Assembly: GCA_028565635.1 (NCBI GenBank)
Contig: JAOXYB010023624.1
Location: 1 to 52,185, forward strand
From: Phoronis ovalis
Taxonomy: Eukaryota; Phoronida; Phoronidae
DNA: 52,185 nt
Reading direction: 5' to 3'
Shown: piece after piece, positions 1-10,700 of the stretch
How the letters are laid out: each line of letters opens with the position of its first letter
Numbering within the stretch: position 1 is the stretch's first letter
Made by a program: the position numbers and the translations under genes
Notes under the pieces: model-generated
What the model saw: the letters and a program-made list of their open reading frames with translations, nothing else
Database searches by the model: none
Told to the model about the DNA's origin: nothing

Positions 1-676
1 ATCTGTTGTGTGGATTGTGCTGTGGAATCAGGGATATAGCAAGGTGACGTCTTAAAGTGAGTTCATTTTTATTTAAAAATTCTTTAGTTCTTAAACCTTC
101 TTGAATCTTGGGGCTTTATTACTATTAGGCGGATCTGGTTCGTCGCCGATGACATTGATACCCAAGAAGAATATTATTGAACTTCTCACTTTTATCTTTG
201 TTACAAAATATGGAATACAAACCATAACCTGTATATTTTCTCTTATGGTCACCAGTCTTGATCCATCATACTTCTGGGGGTATTAACACTCACGGATGGA
301 ATCAAGTGTTATTTTAATCATGTTTACACAGAAACCTCCCTGTTAAATACCCCCAAAGCTAAATATTTGGAAAAAAATATTAGCTTTTTTTAAGTGTAAG
401 TCTTGAATTTTGACACTCCAAAATAGTCCCCAAAAATAGCTTGTGTGTTTAATGGACCACTTGTTCATGAGTAAGACTATCCATTGGCTTGCATTAAGTA
501 GGCACAAGTAGCTCGTGGGCTTCAAGGTTCAGTCTGTGAGGCTATCTTGAAATGTGGCACGGAATCCTATGTGCTCATCGATAGTAAGCTGCCCCAAGAG
601 GTTGTTCCATGGGTATTTTGGTAAAGCAAATAAAATGCATTATCAAAAGCAGATTGTATCCAGTGGTTGTGTTAAC

Positions 677-701
677 CCTCGGGCATGGTACTTGACAAAA
701 A
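677..701 (+). repeat. Solo fragment of modular repeat, end module A
   Basis: The stretch reads CTCGGGCATGGTACTTGACA and continues AAAATTT. It matches the outer edge of end module A of the repeat at 1886-2386, where the edge reads CCGGGAGGTACTTGACAAAA. Only the outermost 25 bases or so are present, so this is a relic or a chance resemblance. Confidence 0.4.
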
Positions 702-1033
702 TTTAACATTTAACATAATCAAAAAGCATTTTTCATCTAATATAAATTTAGTCAAAATTTAATTTAATTTAATATTTCTTGTAGGCTGGAAGTTTGGTCC
801 AAGAAGAATGAAATATGATTTGTCATCCTAGGATTAATGGATTTGGATTATATACTTCCATTATATACCTACTAAGTACTTGAATATAAGGCTCTCACAT
901 AAGGTCGTCTTCATTGGGAGTGCACATACTGAAGAATGTGACAAATTTTATAAATATATACACCATGTACAAAAGCATTTTTCCTTAAAAAACAGCATAT
1001 TCAAATATTTGTTTTTGTTCTAAAAAACCATTC

Positions 1034-1190
1034 AGGAGACCTCAAGACGCCTCCAGAGAACATGAAATATGCCTCAGCTTCCAGGGACCTAAGGCGGCCC
1101 CTGGACCCGGCCTCAAAAGGGGGGGCACATCCCCCTTTTCATAGCCCCCTGCATCTCGCTGCGCTCGACGCTGCGCGGCTTCAAATTTTA
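1034..1190. repeat. GC-rich dispersed repeat fragment
   Basis: A sharply GC-rich block inside AT-rich DNA, with GGCGGCCCCTGGACCCGGCC and a run of G next to CACATCCCCC. It then reads CTGCATCTCGCTGCGCTCGA. I recall similar phrases in interspersed repeats of several marine invertebrates, but I cannot name the family. The open frame through it is not a gene, because it has no recognisable domain and ends in AT-rich sequence. Confidence 0.45.
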
Positions 1191-1885
1191 CACTTAAACA
1201 AAATCTCACTCATTCCAATTTTATTTGGTTGTCAGCTATGGTAATAGCATAGTCGGTATCGCACTGGGTCCTGGGGGATATTGGCTCTGGTTCAGAGGTA
1301 TTACAGTTTATTTCTAACTACTGCCTTAAGTACAGTAGTAATGTACCAGTTCTAACTGCTTTAAACTATACATATATAAAGACCAGATCAGCATTTAACA
1401 AGAAACCATTGTTGTTTAAGCATTTCTTTCTTTCTGCTCCAATGTTTTCCAATATAATCTAAACCAACAGAAATGGATTCAACTGAGGGCACAACCTTAA
1501 AAGAATTGATTTCTCAAACAAACAAGCAAAGTACCAAGTTTACATAGCTCTCAGAGAGAAGTTTAGCAACTAGCTGAATTAACCAAGTCAAGTACAGGAA
1601 AATAATAGACACAGAAACAGAAATTTAACCAGACTACAGACAATGATTACATATATTTTAAATCATTATGAAAATTGCTACTTTCTAGAGATAATAGTGG
1701 AATGTGTTATTCAGTTCATTAGTGCTCCATTGTTTGTGCTAATGTATTGGAATTTCAGCCTGAAACTTAACCCTAATAATATTTACTCCCACTTGTAAAT
1801 AATAGGCTTTTGTGTGTAATTATAACCCCTTCTCCCTATAGTATCTAGAGATCTGAAGAAAATAATGATCTTTCCATAATTCCAA

Positions 1886-2386
1886 CCCGGGAGGTACTTG
1901 ACAAAAAAGTTGGTAGGGGTGTGCGGTCCATGGCAAAAAACCCTGACCCTGTGGTAAATAAAGGTCACCAAAAATATACCCTGTCGTAAAAGAAAAAACA
2001 TTAAAAATATACCGTCGTAAATAACTCTCCTGAAATAGATATCCTGTGTAAAATTCAGTTATTTACCCTGTGGTAAATAAATATTGAAAAATTTACGAAT
2101 CTTAATTTTTCATACCTGTTGTAAATACATTTTCCAAGAAATGCACCCTGTAGTAAATCAAATTTTTTCTGAAAATATACCGTGGTAAATCAATTTTTTC
2201 TGAAAATATACCCGAGGCAAATATCCAACAACAAAAAGTATATATATCCTGTGGTAAATATCCAACAAGAAAAGTACACTTTGAGAAGCGTGAAAAACAT
2301 ACCCTGGTAAATGCTGGAGCTGAAAAAAGGGCCTATTGGGCGGCACATACGTATAGTGACTTTGAATGACAGGAGGACCCCCCCTG
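1886..2386 (+). repeat. Modular dispersed repeat, interior type 1, copy 1
   Basis: The copy runs from end module A (GGTACTTGACAAAAAAGTTG then GTAGGGGTGTGCGGTCCATG) to end module B (GGCGGCACATACGTATAGTG then ACTTTGAATGACAGG). Between them is a degenerate array whose unit is close to ATACCCTGTGGTAAATAAA, recurring every 20-40 bases with irregular spacers. Two more long copies lie at 4781-5251 and 41578-42007 in the same orientation. The array is too degenerate to be a plain satellite. I see no intact coding frame on either strand. Confidence 0.75.
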
Positions 2387-4025
2387 GTTCCAACCATGAT
2401 GATATTGTCTGATACTTAACTTTCTCATATTTTGTAGTACACTTTTTACAACTTAAATCTTAGGCTACATAACTATGTAGCCTCAACTGTTATGCAAGAT
2501 GTTCAAACCCCTTATAGATTTTATACTTAATTTTCATACATCTTAAATGCTTGCCTGGGTCCTCAAAACAACTGACATACTCTACACCAAAAAATTCCTA
2601 TTTTTATCTAAACATCCCTAAAAATGGACATACTCTAACGGAGCATCCCTGTCAGCCATGCATTACTTAATACTACCAATCCCTTGCTAAGTTATCACCA
2701 CGAGATTCAATCCAAGATGAATACTCAAAGGTTCTTCTCCGCGAAAAAGCGTTCAGATTGTTCATCAATGTAAAATATCTAGATTCAAGTTCAAAGTTCA
2801 TGAAATGTTCAGGAATATTTTAATGAAATCCAATTAGCTAGGGAAAATGCTATGCAGTTTTAATAAACTATAATAGTGCCAAATGAAATGTGTGATATAT
2901 GTGATGAACAATTCAGGCACATTTTATGAAACTTGAATAATTCATGAAAGTTCGTGAACCTTGAAAAAAAATTATAGTTTTAAGATTTTTATTTCATGAA
3001 CTCATGTACAATATGAGGATGTTTCGACTAACTATGCAACAGTATTAAAAGAATGGCATCATAAACTTTAAGTGACATGTCTTTAAAGAATACATAATTA
3101 ATTATATATAGCAACATAAACTAATCATGCCTGTAGAAATGTTGTAATTCATAATAATATTATGATGTCTCCAATGATCTCCAGCCATGGAATTGTGTGT
3201 TGATCAATTGACCACTAGAATATTTCCTGCACATTATAACCATACCCAGGTTTAATACATTTATTCCATTCAGTTTAGCACAAAACAGAACTTTGATTTC
3301 TGGACTTTAGCATAGTTTTCAAATATGTTTAGAACCAGTATGCAAACATCTTATAATTTAAGTATAACATAAATTATATAATGTAAACACAAATTATGAT
3401 CTCTTAAGGGAAAAGGTTAACAAATTATTGCAATTTTTTTATTAATAAATATTATCTCATTCCAAACACATATAATTTTTGACATTTATCTCCCTAGAGG
3501 ACAAGTCTTTGTACAGGAGTTGCAATCAGTGGTCAGCCGTAACCGGACTCTGTAAACTGTAAAGGGAATAACAATCAGTGCTATCCCCCTTCAGCTGTAA
3601 TATCATCCCCAATAATCCCTCAATCCCCCATAATAAACAAAAACTGGCTTGTTAAACGTGGGATAGAAAATCATCAATTATTTCATGATTGTGAAAATGA
3701 GCGCCCTAAAATGACAATGGTTCTTGGAATTTAATTCAAAATTGCACGAGTTCAATCGGCCTAAATAAAGACGAAAATGAAAGGGCTACGGCTTGACGAG
3801 ATACCATTAGACTGAATTGTGCATCCTCTATATAATAGTCTGTCTAGCAAACACAGAAGTTTTCAAACGATTCCTCTAAATGTTTAAATGTGTATATTGC
3901 GAAAGTATTAGGTAACCCAAAGCCAAAGCGTGTCAGAAGCTACATGTAATAAGGCAGACGATTTCTCAAAATAATGTCATACATGAATTTAGTATAAATA
4001 ATACAAAATAAAACTGAATACTCAC

Positions 4026-4101
4026 TCTGGTCGTCGAATTTTCGGATTATAGTGTCTATAAATGTATTCTGAGGAGCAACATGTCCCCTTCGTACAGGCA
4101 T
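4026..4101 (-). CDS. ERG-type (KCNH2/6/7) voltage-gated K+ channel, first coding exon only
   Basis: The minus strand encodes [20 protein letters not shown] followed by KFDDQ, then a GTGAGT donor. This is the hallmark N-terminus of ERG potassium channels (human KCNH2 begins [20 protein letters not shown]). In the family this segment is the N-terminal cap before the PAS domain; it docks on the channel gate region and slows deactivation. The exon holds 25 full codons plus one base (76 coding bases). To my recollection this is the same split as coding exon 1 of human KCNH2. The start context is favourable (AAAA before ATG). The PAS, six-TM, pore and cNBHD exons are not in the window and must lie to the left. 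The ERG-subfamily call is secure; which paralogue is not known. Confidence 0.9.
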
Positions 4102-4780
4102 TTTTAGTGAAATTTATCCAAAATTTACACACACTTCTCTCTCGTTTTCATAATTGCTCCCGACTACAGGCTGTTCTATGCACCGCCCACCGAATGCGTA
4201 CACATTGCATATTACTCACAAAATCAAATAATCTATAAAAAAACCTTTATTAGTAACCGCATAAAATTTCCTATTGTAAATCAAAGTAATCTTATAAATT
4301 GTTCATAATTTAGTTAAGGAAAAATCGTTGACTTAAAATATAAAATAACTAAATAGAGACCAGAGTGTTTGTAAAAATGTGAACTAGACTCCAAATAAAC
4401 AAATAAACACATTCACTATGAATACAGAAAAAAGAATTACCAGAGCAGAAGAAGTATGGAAATGTTACCTGTTTAAGCAAAAAAGCATATTTACTTAAAA
4501 CCATACAAAGTTTAATCAGCTGAAGTAATTTAAATAAAAAACATAAATAGTGTAATGATATGTGACAGTGGATATGAGTGTGGTCGATCTTCACCTTTTC
4601 AAGAACTTTTTTGTCAGTATTAAAATGGATGTTTGAGCGCATTTATGAAAGCTTGGTAAGACTGAAGAAACACTGTACTGGTTAATAAAGACAAAACAAA
4701 TAAATTAAAAACAAATACTTTTTTTTTTGTTTGGTAACATAATCGAAAAATTTCAGAAATTCTTCTGTCACTGATGTTAG

Positions 4781-5184
4781 ACCAGGGGGCAGTGTTTGAT
4801 AAAAATGTTGGTAGGGGTATGCGGCCCAGGGTAAAAAACCCTGATCCTGTGGTAAATAAAGCTCACCAAAAATATACCGTCGTAAATGAAAAAACATGAA
4901 TAGTGTACCGTTGTAAGTAGCTCTCTGGAAATAGATACCTTGTGTAAAATTCACTTGTAGATTAAGTACTGTGGTAAATATGTGAAAATTTTATGGACCT
5001 TAATTTTTCATACCTGTTGTAAATGCGTTTTCCAAGAAAAACACCCTGTGGGAAACAAATATGTACCCTGTGATAAGTATCCAACAAGAAAAGTATGCCC
5101 TGTGGTAAGCAAGGCTTTGAGAAGCGTAAAAACATACCTGCGGTAAATGAGGGAGCTGAAAAAAGGAGGCCTATTGGGTGGCAC

Positions 5185-5225
<41 letters not shown>

Positions 5226-5251
5226 TATTTTGAATGACAGTGCTCCCACAG
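4781..5251 (+). repeat. Modular dispersed repeat, interior type 1, copy 2
   Basis: Same order as the copy at 1886-2386: end module A with GTTGGTAGGGGTATGCGGCC, an array of CCTGTGGTAAATA-like units, then end module B with CTATTGGGTGGCACATATAT and TTTGAATGACAG. A dinucleotide microsatellite has expanded inside module B. Both ends are diverged; the outer end of A reads as a weak match. It lies upstream of the ERG start codon. Confidence 0.75.
5184..5226. repeat. (TA)n(GA)n microsatellite
   Basis: An uninterrupted TA run passes into an uninterrupted GA run. It sits inside end module B of the repeat at 4781-5251, so it probably grew after insertion. It is absent from the other copies, which makes it a likely length polymorphism. 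Confidence 0.9.
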
Positions 5252-5507
5252 GGCGTTAGACGAGTAGTTATGGAACACTAACAGATGGATTTATTCAGAC
5301 TGTGGGATTTGAATTTTTTGCTAGGTTTTTGCATTTTTTACAAATCTTCAAATTCTTTGTTTCTTTTAACCTGATATTCTTCGTTTCATCCATATCCACT
5401 GTCATATGAATAGTGATTTTATGAGTCAAAAAACAAAAATAGAAGTAGAAAGAAGAAAAATGGTAAAGCAGTACCAAATTGCTTTTTTAAAGATATAGGT
5501 AGATTGC

Positions 5508-5640
5508 ATAGACTTGCTTAAGTATTTGCAGATTTGTAAAATCCTTTTTTAATTAACAAGATCTGATTGTTTCTAGATCCAGTAATTTACTGCAGTAAAA
5601 CTATGTTTCTTTTACTAGACTTCACTATCCAATATATATG
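5508..5640 (+). repeat. Dispersed repeat pair, copy 1
   Basis: This segment starts AGACTTGCTTAAGTATTTGC, contains TTAACAAGATCTGATTGTTT and ends TTCACTATCCAATATATATG. The same order of words recurs at 7122-7252 on the same strand, with many substitutions and small indels. The two are about 1.6 kb apart and unlike their surroundings, so they are two copies of one old element or a local duplication. Confidence 0.6.
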
Positions 5641-7121
5641 TGGTTCTCCATGGCCATCCACAAGGAGGTAAATCAATAAACAGATTTTTAAATAAATAAA
5701 AAAATATAAGTACTAATTTTTTTTTTAAATCTAGGAGTTGAGGTAGTCGATAGATTGTAATAAGAGGTACCCCAACTCCATTTCTTTTCTAATCGATTCA
5801 AAATGATTGTATTACAAAAAAAGTTTCGCCAATATTTTGCCAAATATTAATCTTGAAACGAAACGCTCATTATAATAATAATAATTTAGTTACTTCAGTT
5901 ATGTGCCTGGTGTGACTCATGCACTCGCAGGGATTTTTTTCAAAAGGCTGATGATTTAAAATTCACTGGTAATTGCTAATAAGGCTTATTTTTCTTAAAA
6001 TATATGGTATTTCACAAATACACAGTTGTATTCAAAAATAAAATTAGCAGTGAAAGTAAATGATTTAATGATCCTAGGTGAGGTCTTTATCTGGAAACTG
6101 ATATTGACTAATTTGCTGGTTTATAATGGATAAACCACTGGAATATTTGAGCAACTGTATCTGGCTGTAACTATGTTGTAATATCACTTCTTATGTAATC
6201 AGTGTAGTTTTAACATTTGAGTTAAAATACCATTAAAATGTCACTTTGTGATAATCTTAATTTAGACAGTTTTTAGATTTTGGTGAATTCATTATCTGTA
6301 GAGACTTACATATCTTTCCTGTAAAATTAGTTATATATTGTTATATAACTGCAATAAACAATGCATGTAATGGTACAGCACAGTCTTTAAATTCAATCAA
6401 CACTTGAGGTACCATAAGTAAAATCAAAATGAAATTTTAATTAGAAATTATACATTTGGCACCCAGTACACCCTGAAAAGGGTATAAAATAACTTTAAAA
6501 ATGTAGCAAAAGCAAACTTTGGTCCTAAAAATAATAGAAGGGTGTATTTTTACTACCTGGTCCTTAAAAGTTAAATATCATATAGTTTCAGATGTCCATT
6601 TGTTTTGAAAAAAGATGCCCAGAAACATGGTTGTTCCAATATGTTTCTCTCATCTTGAATAAAGGAAAAAAGGTTTGAATACAGCATGAGAAAACCGATT
6701 TTAACTTAAACACAGTGACCCCTGGTGAAAGAAACTACTTTCATATCGACTTTTTAGAGCATTTTCTTTTTTGAAGAAGTTCATTGCAGTTAAGTCATGT
6801 CTTGGTTACAGTGCTCATATTATTTTTGGGTCTAATGAAATGAGACTTATTACAGAAAACATATGGTAAAATTAAAGGAAAACCCGCACAATAGGAAATG
6901 ATGCACATCCTGTACTAAATAGGAGATCCAGATAATTGGTACTATAAAACAATTCAATAATATTATTTTAGGAAACACTTTCAATAATCTGTGTTTAAGT
7001 AAGTAATATCATATTTATTATTGTATTTATGACTCACAAACAGCCCACACTGTTATCTATCCTAAACTTTAGCAAAAATACACTTCATCATTGTGTAATT
7101 TGATAAAAAAAGAACACTGAT

Positions 7122-7252
7122 CTAGACTTGCTTCAAGTCCTTGAAGATTTTTTTTTTTTAGTTAATAAGATTTGATTCTTTATAAATAAAGCATTTCACA
7201 AGAATTTTTTTTTATTACATTTCACTATCCCAATATATTTATTGGATAGTGA
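7122..7252 (+). repeat. Dispersed repeat pair, copy 2, ending in a hairpin
   Basis: Homologous to 5508-5640 (AGACTTGCTTCAAGTCC, then TTAATAAGATTTGATTCTTT, then TTTCACTATCCCAATA). Its end forms an inverted repeat: CACTATCCCAATA pairs with TATTGGATAGTG around an AT loop at about 7221-7252. The hairpin may mark the element's end; the other copy lacks the second arm. Confidence 0.55.
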
Positions 7253-7284
7253 GTAAAGAAATGCATTTATTCTCAAATAATTGT

Positions 7285-7290
7285 TTTATT
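7285..7290 (-). terminator. Possible poly(A) signal of the KEN-box gene
   Basis: TTTATT on the plus strand gives AATAAA on the minus strand, about 460 bases past the stop codon at 7753. Other AATAAA words occur nearby (for example 7266-7271), so the choice is uncertain. Confidence 0.3.
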
Positions 7291-7752
7291 TGCAACTAAA
7301 GTACATCACACTAATCAAAATAGGTTTTAAAAAATGTAAATAGTAATAAAAAAATTCAGAAGGACTTGTAACAAGTCTACACCTGATCCTATTTAAACCA
7401 AACAGACTTAAACTACTGTGCCTATAAAATACTGCAAGGAAGTCTGCACAGCTTTTCAACTTAAGAAGTTTAATGATGTTGTCAAGAGAGCTTATAACTA
7501 ATTGGACTTCAATAATGTGACATGTACCAAAGCAATGACAACAGTAGTAACTTGAAAGCTTTCATCCAGTAGATGCACTATATGTGTTGTTGTCATCATT
7601 ATCAGCTCTTCCAGTTGTAGAAATAGTTTCTTAAAATCTCTTAATTTGTAAAAAATAATATCAAATTTCTTGATATGTAAGGATTGTTCATGATCGTTGC
7701 ATGCAGATCCAATGGGCTTGTTTTTATAACCAGATCTGTTGACTCGCTTCTA

Positions 7753-10700
7753 TCAGTTCTTTAAAAAATAAATTACACTATGAAAATAAACTTGTGTATT
7801 TCTACATTTCTATTCTTATCAGCTGCCACAGGCAGTTTGTCTGATCAACTGTCAGAGGAAGCTTGTCCAAGTGTATTTGTCTTTTGTAACTTTGAAATTG
7901 TCATTACCTTGGTATCTTGTCCAAATTTGACAAATGGTTTCTGAAAAAATGTAAAATTTCATTGCTCTCCATTGTTACAGAGATAATAAAATAGCAGAAC
8001 AAACAATAGCGACACAGTCATTCTTATCTACCCAAATACCATTTGCCACTTTCAGCTTAGACTTGCTCAAGAGGGACTGATGAAGGTCTTGCGATAAGAC
8101 ACGAAATTTCTCTTTAGCAATAAATGTAAGATTCAGCTTTGACTAAACTATATTAATTTACATTATCATTTTATTGAATAGATATGTCAACTAATACTTT
8201 CATTGTTAGCTCATTATTTTGGTGATATATGGTTGATTAAATTTGACTTAGTTTAACTGTCACTTACTTTTGAAAGTATAGGTTTGCTTTGTTTTTCTGC
8301 AGCTTTGCTTGGACTATACACTGTCGCCTGCTCTTGAATCAGGCTATCTCGCCACTGAATTCTTGACCCGTGAACAAGTGCTAAAGATGCAACAATTAGT
8401 TGAAAAGACATGAGAACACAGGCATGCACATAAATATATGTAGCAATACTATATCTCATTTGTACAATTGCTATAAAATAACTATCCCAAAAATAAGAAT
8501 CAAGATGTTATAGTACTAAAGCATAAGTGTGTTACTTAATTTCCCCTAATAGTTATGCAATTTTTCATGCCCTCATTCAATTCCTTCACAACCAGTGACC
8601 AACTACAGGAAAATGACCTACTGAGCTTCAAAGATCTTTTTATAAATTGAAGGGATCTTAGAATTATCCAGTACTGCATGTAAAACACACACACACATAC
8701 ACACAAAAAAGTCATAAAAGGACAAATTTTTGAAGGATCAGTAGACATATGAACCATATGCACTTTTTAATAACATTATATTTTTATGATGGCATACAGC
8801 TTTTGAATTAGACATTTTTTGGACATGTCTTGTTTCACAAAAATCTTGACATTCAATATTTGGCTACTGCTACACTGGATATAACAATGCATTATTATAC
8901 CTGGAGAGTGTTTCACTACAGCAGTTGGAGAGCATGCTGCTTTTGCCATCATCCGAGCGACTTTTTTACCATTGCAAATGGTATGCAAGCGAGTAACAGC
9001 CTCTAGCTCTTTTTCACTCTGTGATGAAAAATTAATTACAGTAATAAATCATTCGAACAGCATAATCATAACAAGATGTATTCAAAGCATATAAGGAAAT
9101 ACAAAAATACTAAAAGAAATTTGAATTGCTTTCTTTGATATGTCATACCATGCGTACTGTGGAGAAAAGTAAACGCATTGCATTTCCCCGAATCTCGGTT
9201 ATATACTAGGTGCATACATTGTAGGACATCAATGAAAAAAATGACTTACCAATACTAAAGCTGACCTTCCCTGGCAACCTGCCTTTGGAAGATTTGTTCG
9301 TACAGCTGAGTAATCGGAAGATGTACATTTAGGTTTAGGCTTTGGTGACTGCATGGAAACATACAATATATAACATGAGCTTTACAAGTGAAAATGTAAG
9401 GTACATCAGAAGAACATTAAATATCAATTCCATAAAAAATAAACCAAGTAAACCCAGTGGAGTTTAGTGACTAATACCCTGCAACAGATGCTTATAAGCT
9501 AAATGTTCCCATCCTTTGTACATAGTAGTGAACCAACTTTTTAATAAAATTGTCTGTTTTCATTCAGAGTCTATAAAAAGGTGAACAAATATTAAGAAGG
9601 CACTTTAAGTTTAAGACTGGTTCCGTTGTCAATAATACAGCCACTGAATTCAAAGTATTCCATCCTCTTTAAAAACAGGTTACAATGCAATTCAGTCACT
9701 AGACCAAAAAAGCTGGAGAAAAGGTGCAGTAGTTGCATGTTAGTTTGGGGGTTAATACCATCCCCCTCCTGACATGCAGTCAATCAATTATCAAATAATT
9801 TTCCTGAGTCTTGTATAATTATGCTGGAAGCCCATTTCTACAGTATAATAGTAAGGATTATAGATGGTGGTACTGCAGGACATAATGAGGTGTTTTAAGG
9901 AAAATTAACTTTCTACTTACATGCAATTGACTCAGTTTTGCATATGTCTGATCCTTCTTTATTTTTCCCTGGAGTCTCTCACGTTCTTCTCTTAATTTTA
10001 GTAGCTGTGCTTTCTTTTCTTCTAAGAGAATAGCATAATCTTCATTTGAAAGTTTTGAAGGTATGTTTTCTTTATCACAAAGCAGTTCTTTTTTTGGCAG
10101 ATTGCAATCTATATTCACATTCTTCTGTTGGACAGCCTTGTTTGTATGGTTGCTAATCACCAGTATTGGTTTGCCATGTGACACAGAATCTTTTGCTGGG
10201 GATTTTGTCACATTTTCTGTACTCGAATTAACATTAGAAGCAGACATAGTAATCGACCGCATAGTTCTTTCATTTTTTTCATCAACATTCACTGTTTCTT
10301 TAAGCATCCCTCTGACTGAGTCAGTGACCTCTAATGTAGGAGCATCCATTTTGAATTCGGTTGGTGAAACTGTATTATACAATATAGCCTCTTGCACACA
10401 GTGTTCACCAAGATGATTTGTGTTAGAGTTTGTATCATATGGACTGAACATTGAATAGCTATCAGTTGTTTTCATTGAGGATAAAGATTTCACATAAATA
10501 GGCTGGGCATGTAAAGTCACAGCAGAAACAGGGCAATGTTTGTCACTTAAAGAAGGAAAGAATTTAGCTGCTGATGTCTTGTCACAGGACATCTTTTCCA
10601 AAGACATAGTTTCACTGTTGTCATTATCGTCACTAAATGCCTTCTTACATACAGTTGCGTTTTTTGTCTTGACTGGAGTAAAAGAAGAGAAAGCACTATA

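Larger units (their letters stand above)
1..4025 (-). other. Intron 1 of the ERG-type channel gene (partial), repeat-rich
   Basis: This stretch follows the donor site of the single ERG exon, so it should be intron 1 on the minus strand, running off the left edge. I looked for the next expected exon (the PAS domain) and did not find it. It holds a solo repeat fragment at about 677-701, a GC-rich repeat at about 1034-1190 and a full modular repeat at about 1886-2386. The rest is AT-rich sequence in which I see nothing. Short open frames here have no family resemblance. Confidence 0.6.
4102..7752. other. Intergenic region between the ERG channel and the KEN-box gene
   Basis: The left part should hold the promoter and 5' UTR of the leftward ERG gene; no TATA box or start site can be assigned. 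It contains modular repeat copy 2 (4781-5251), a (TA)n(GA)n microsatellite and a pair of related segments (5508-5640 and 7122-7252). The right part should be the 3' UTR of the leftward KEN-box gene. I see no further coding exon in the remaining AT-rich DNA. Confidence 0.5.

Noticed and set aside
1062-1244. Open frame in the GC-rich block
   Set aside because: High GC lowers stop frequency; the block is a dispersed repeat and the translation has no domain.
1886-2386. CRISPR-like array of regularly spaced repeats
   Set aside because: The units are degenerate, spacing is irregular, there is no leader or cas gene, and the contig is a eukaryotic nuclear one with introns.
1783-2397. Open frames on the minus strand in the type 1 repeat (and at 4682-5249)
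   Set aside because: They simply read the degenerate array unit in one frame, giving YLPQG-like phrases broken by stops, and they differ between copies. No sign of selection for a protein.
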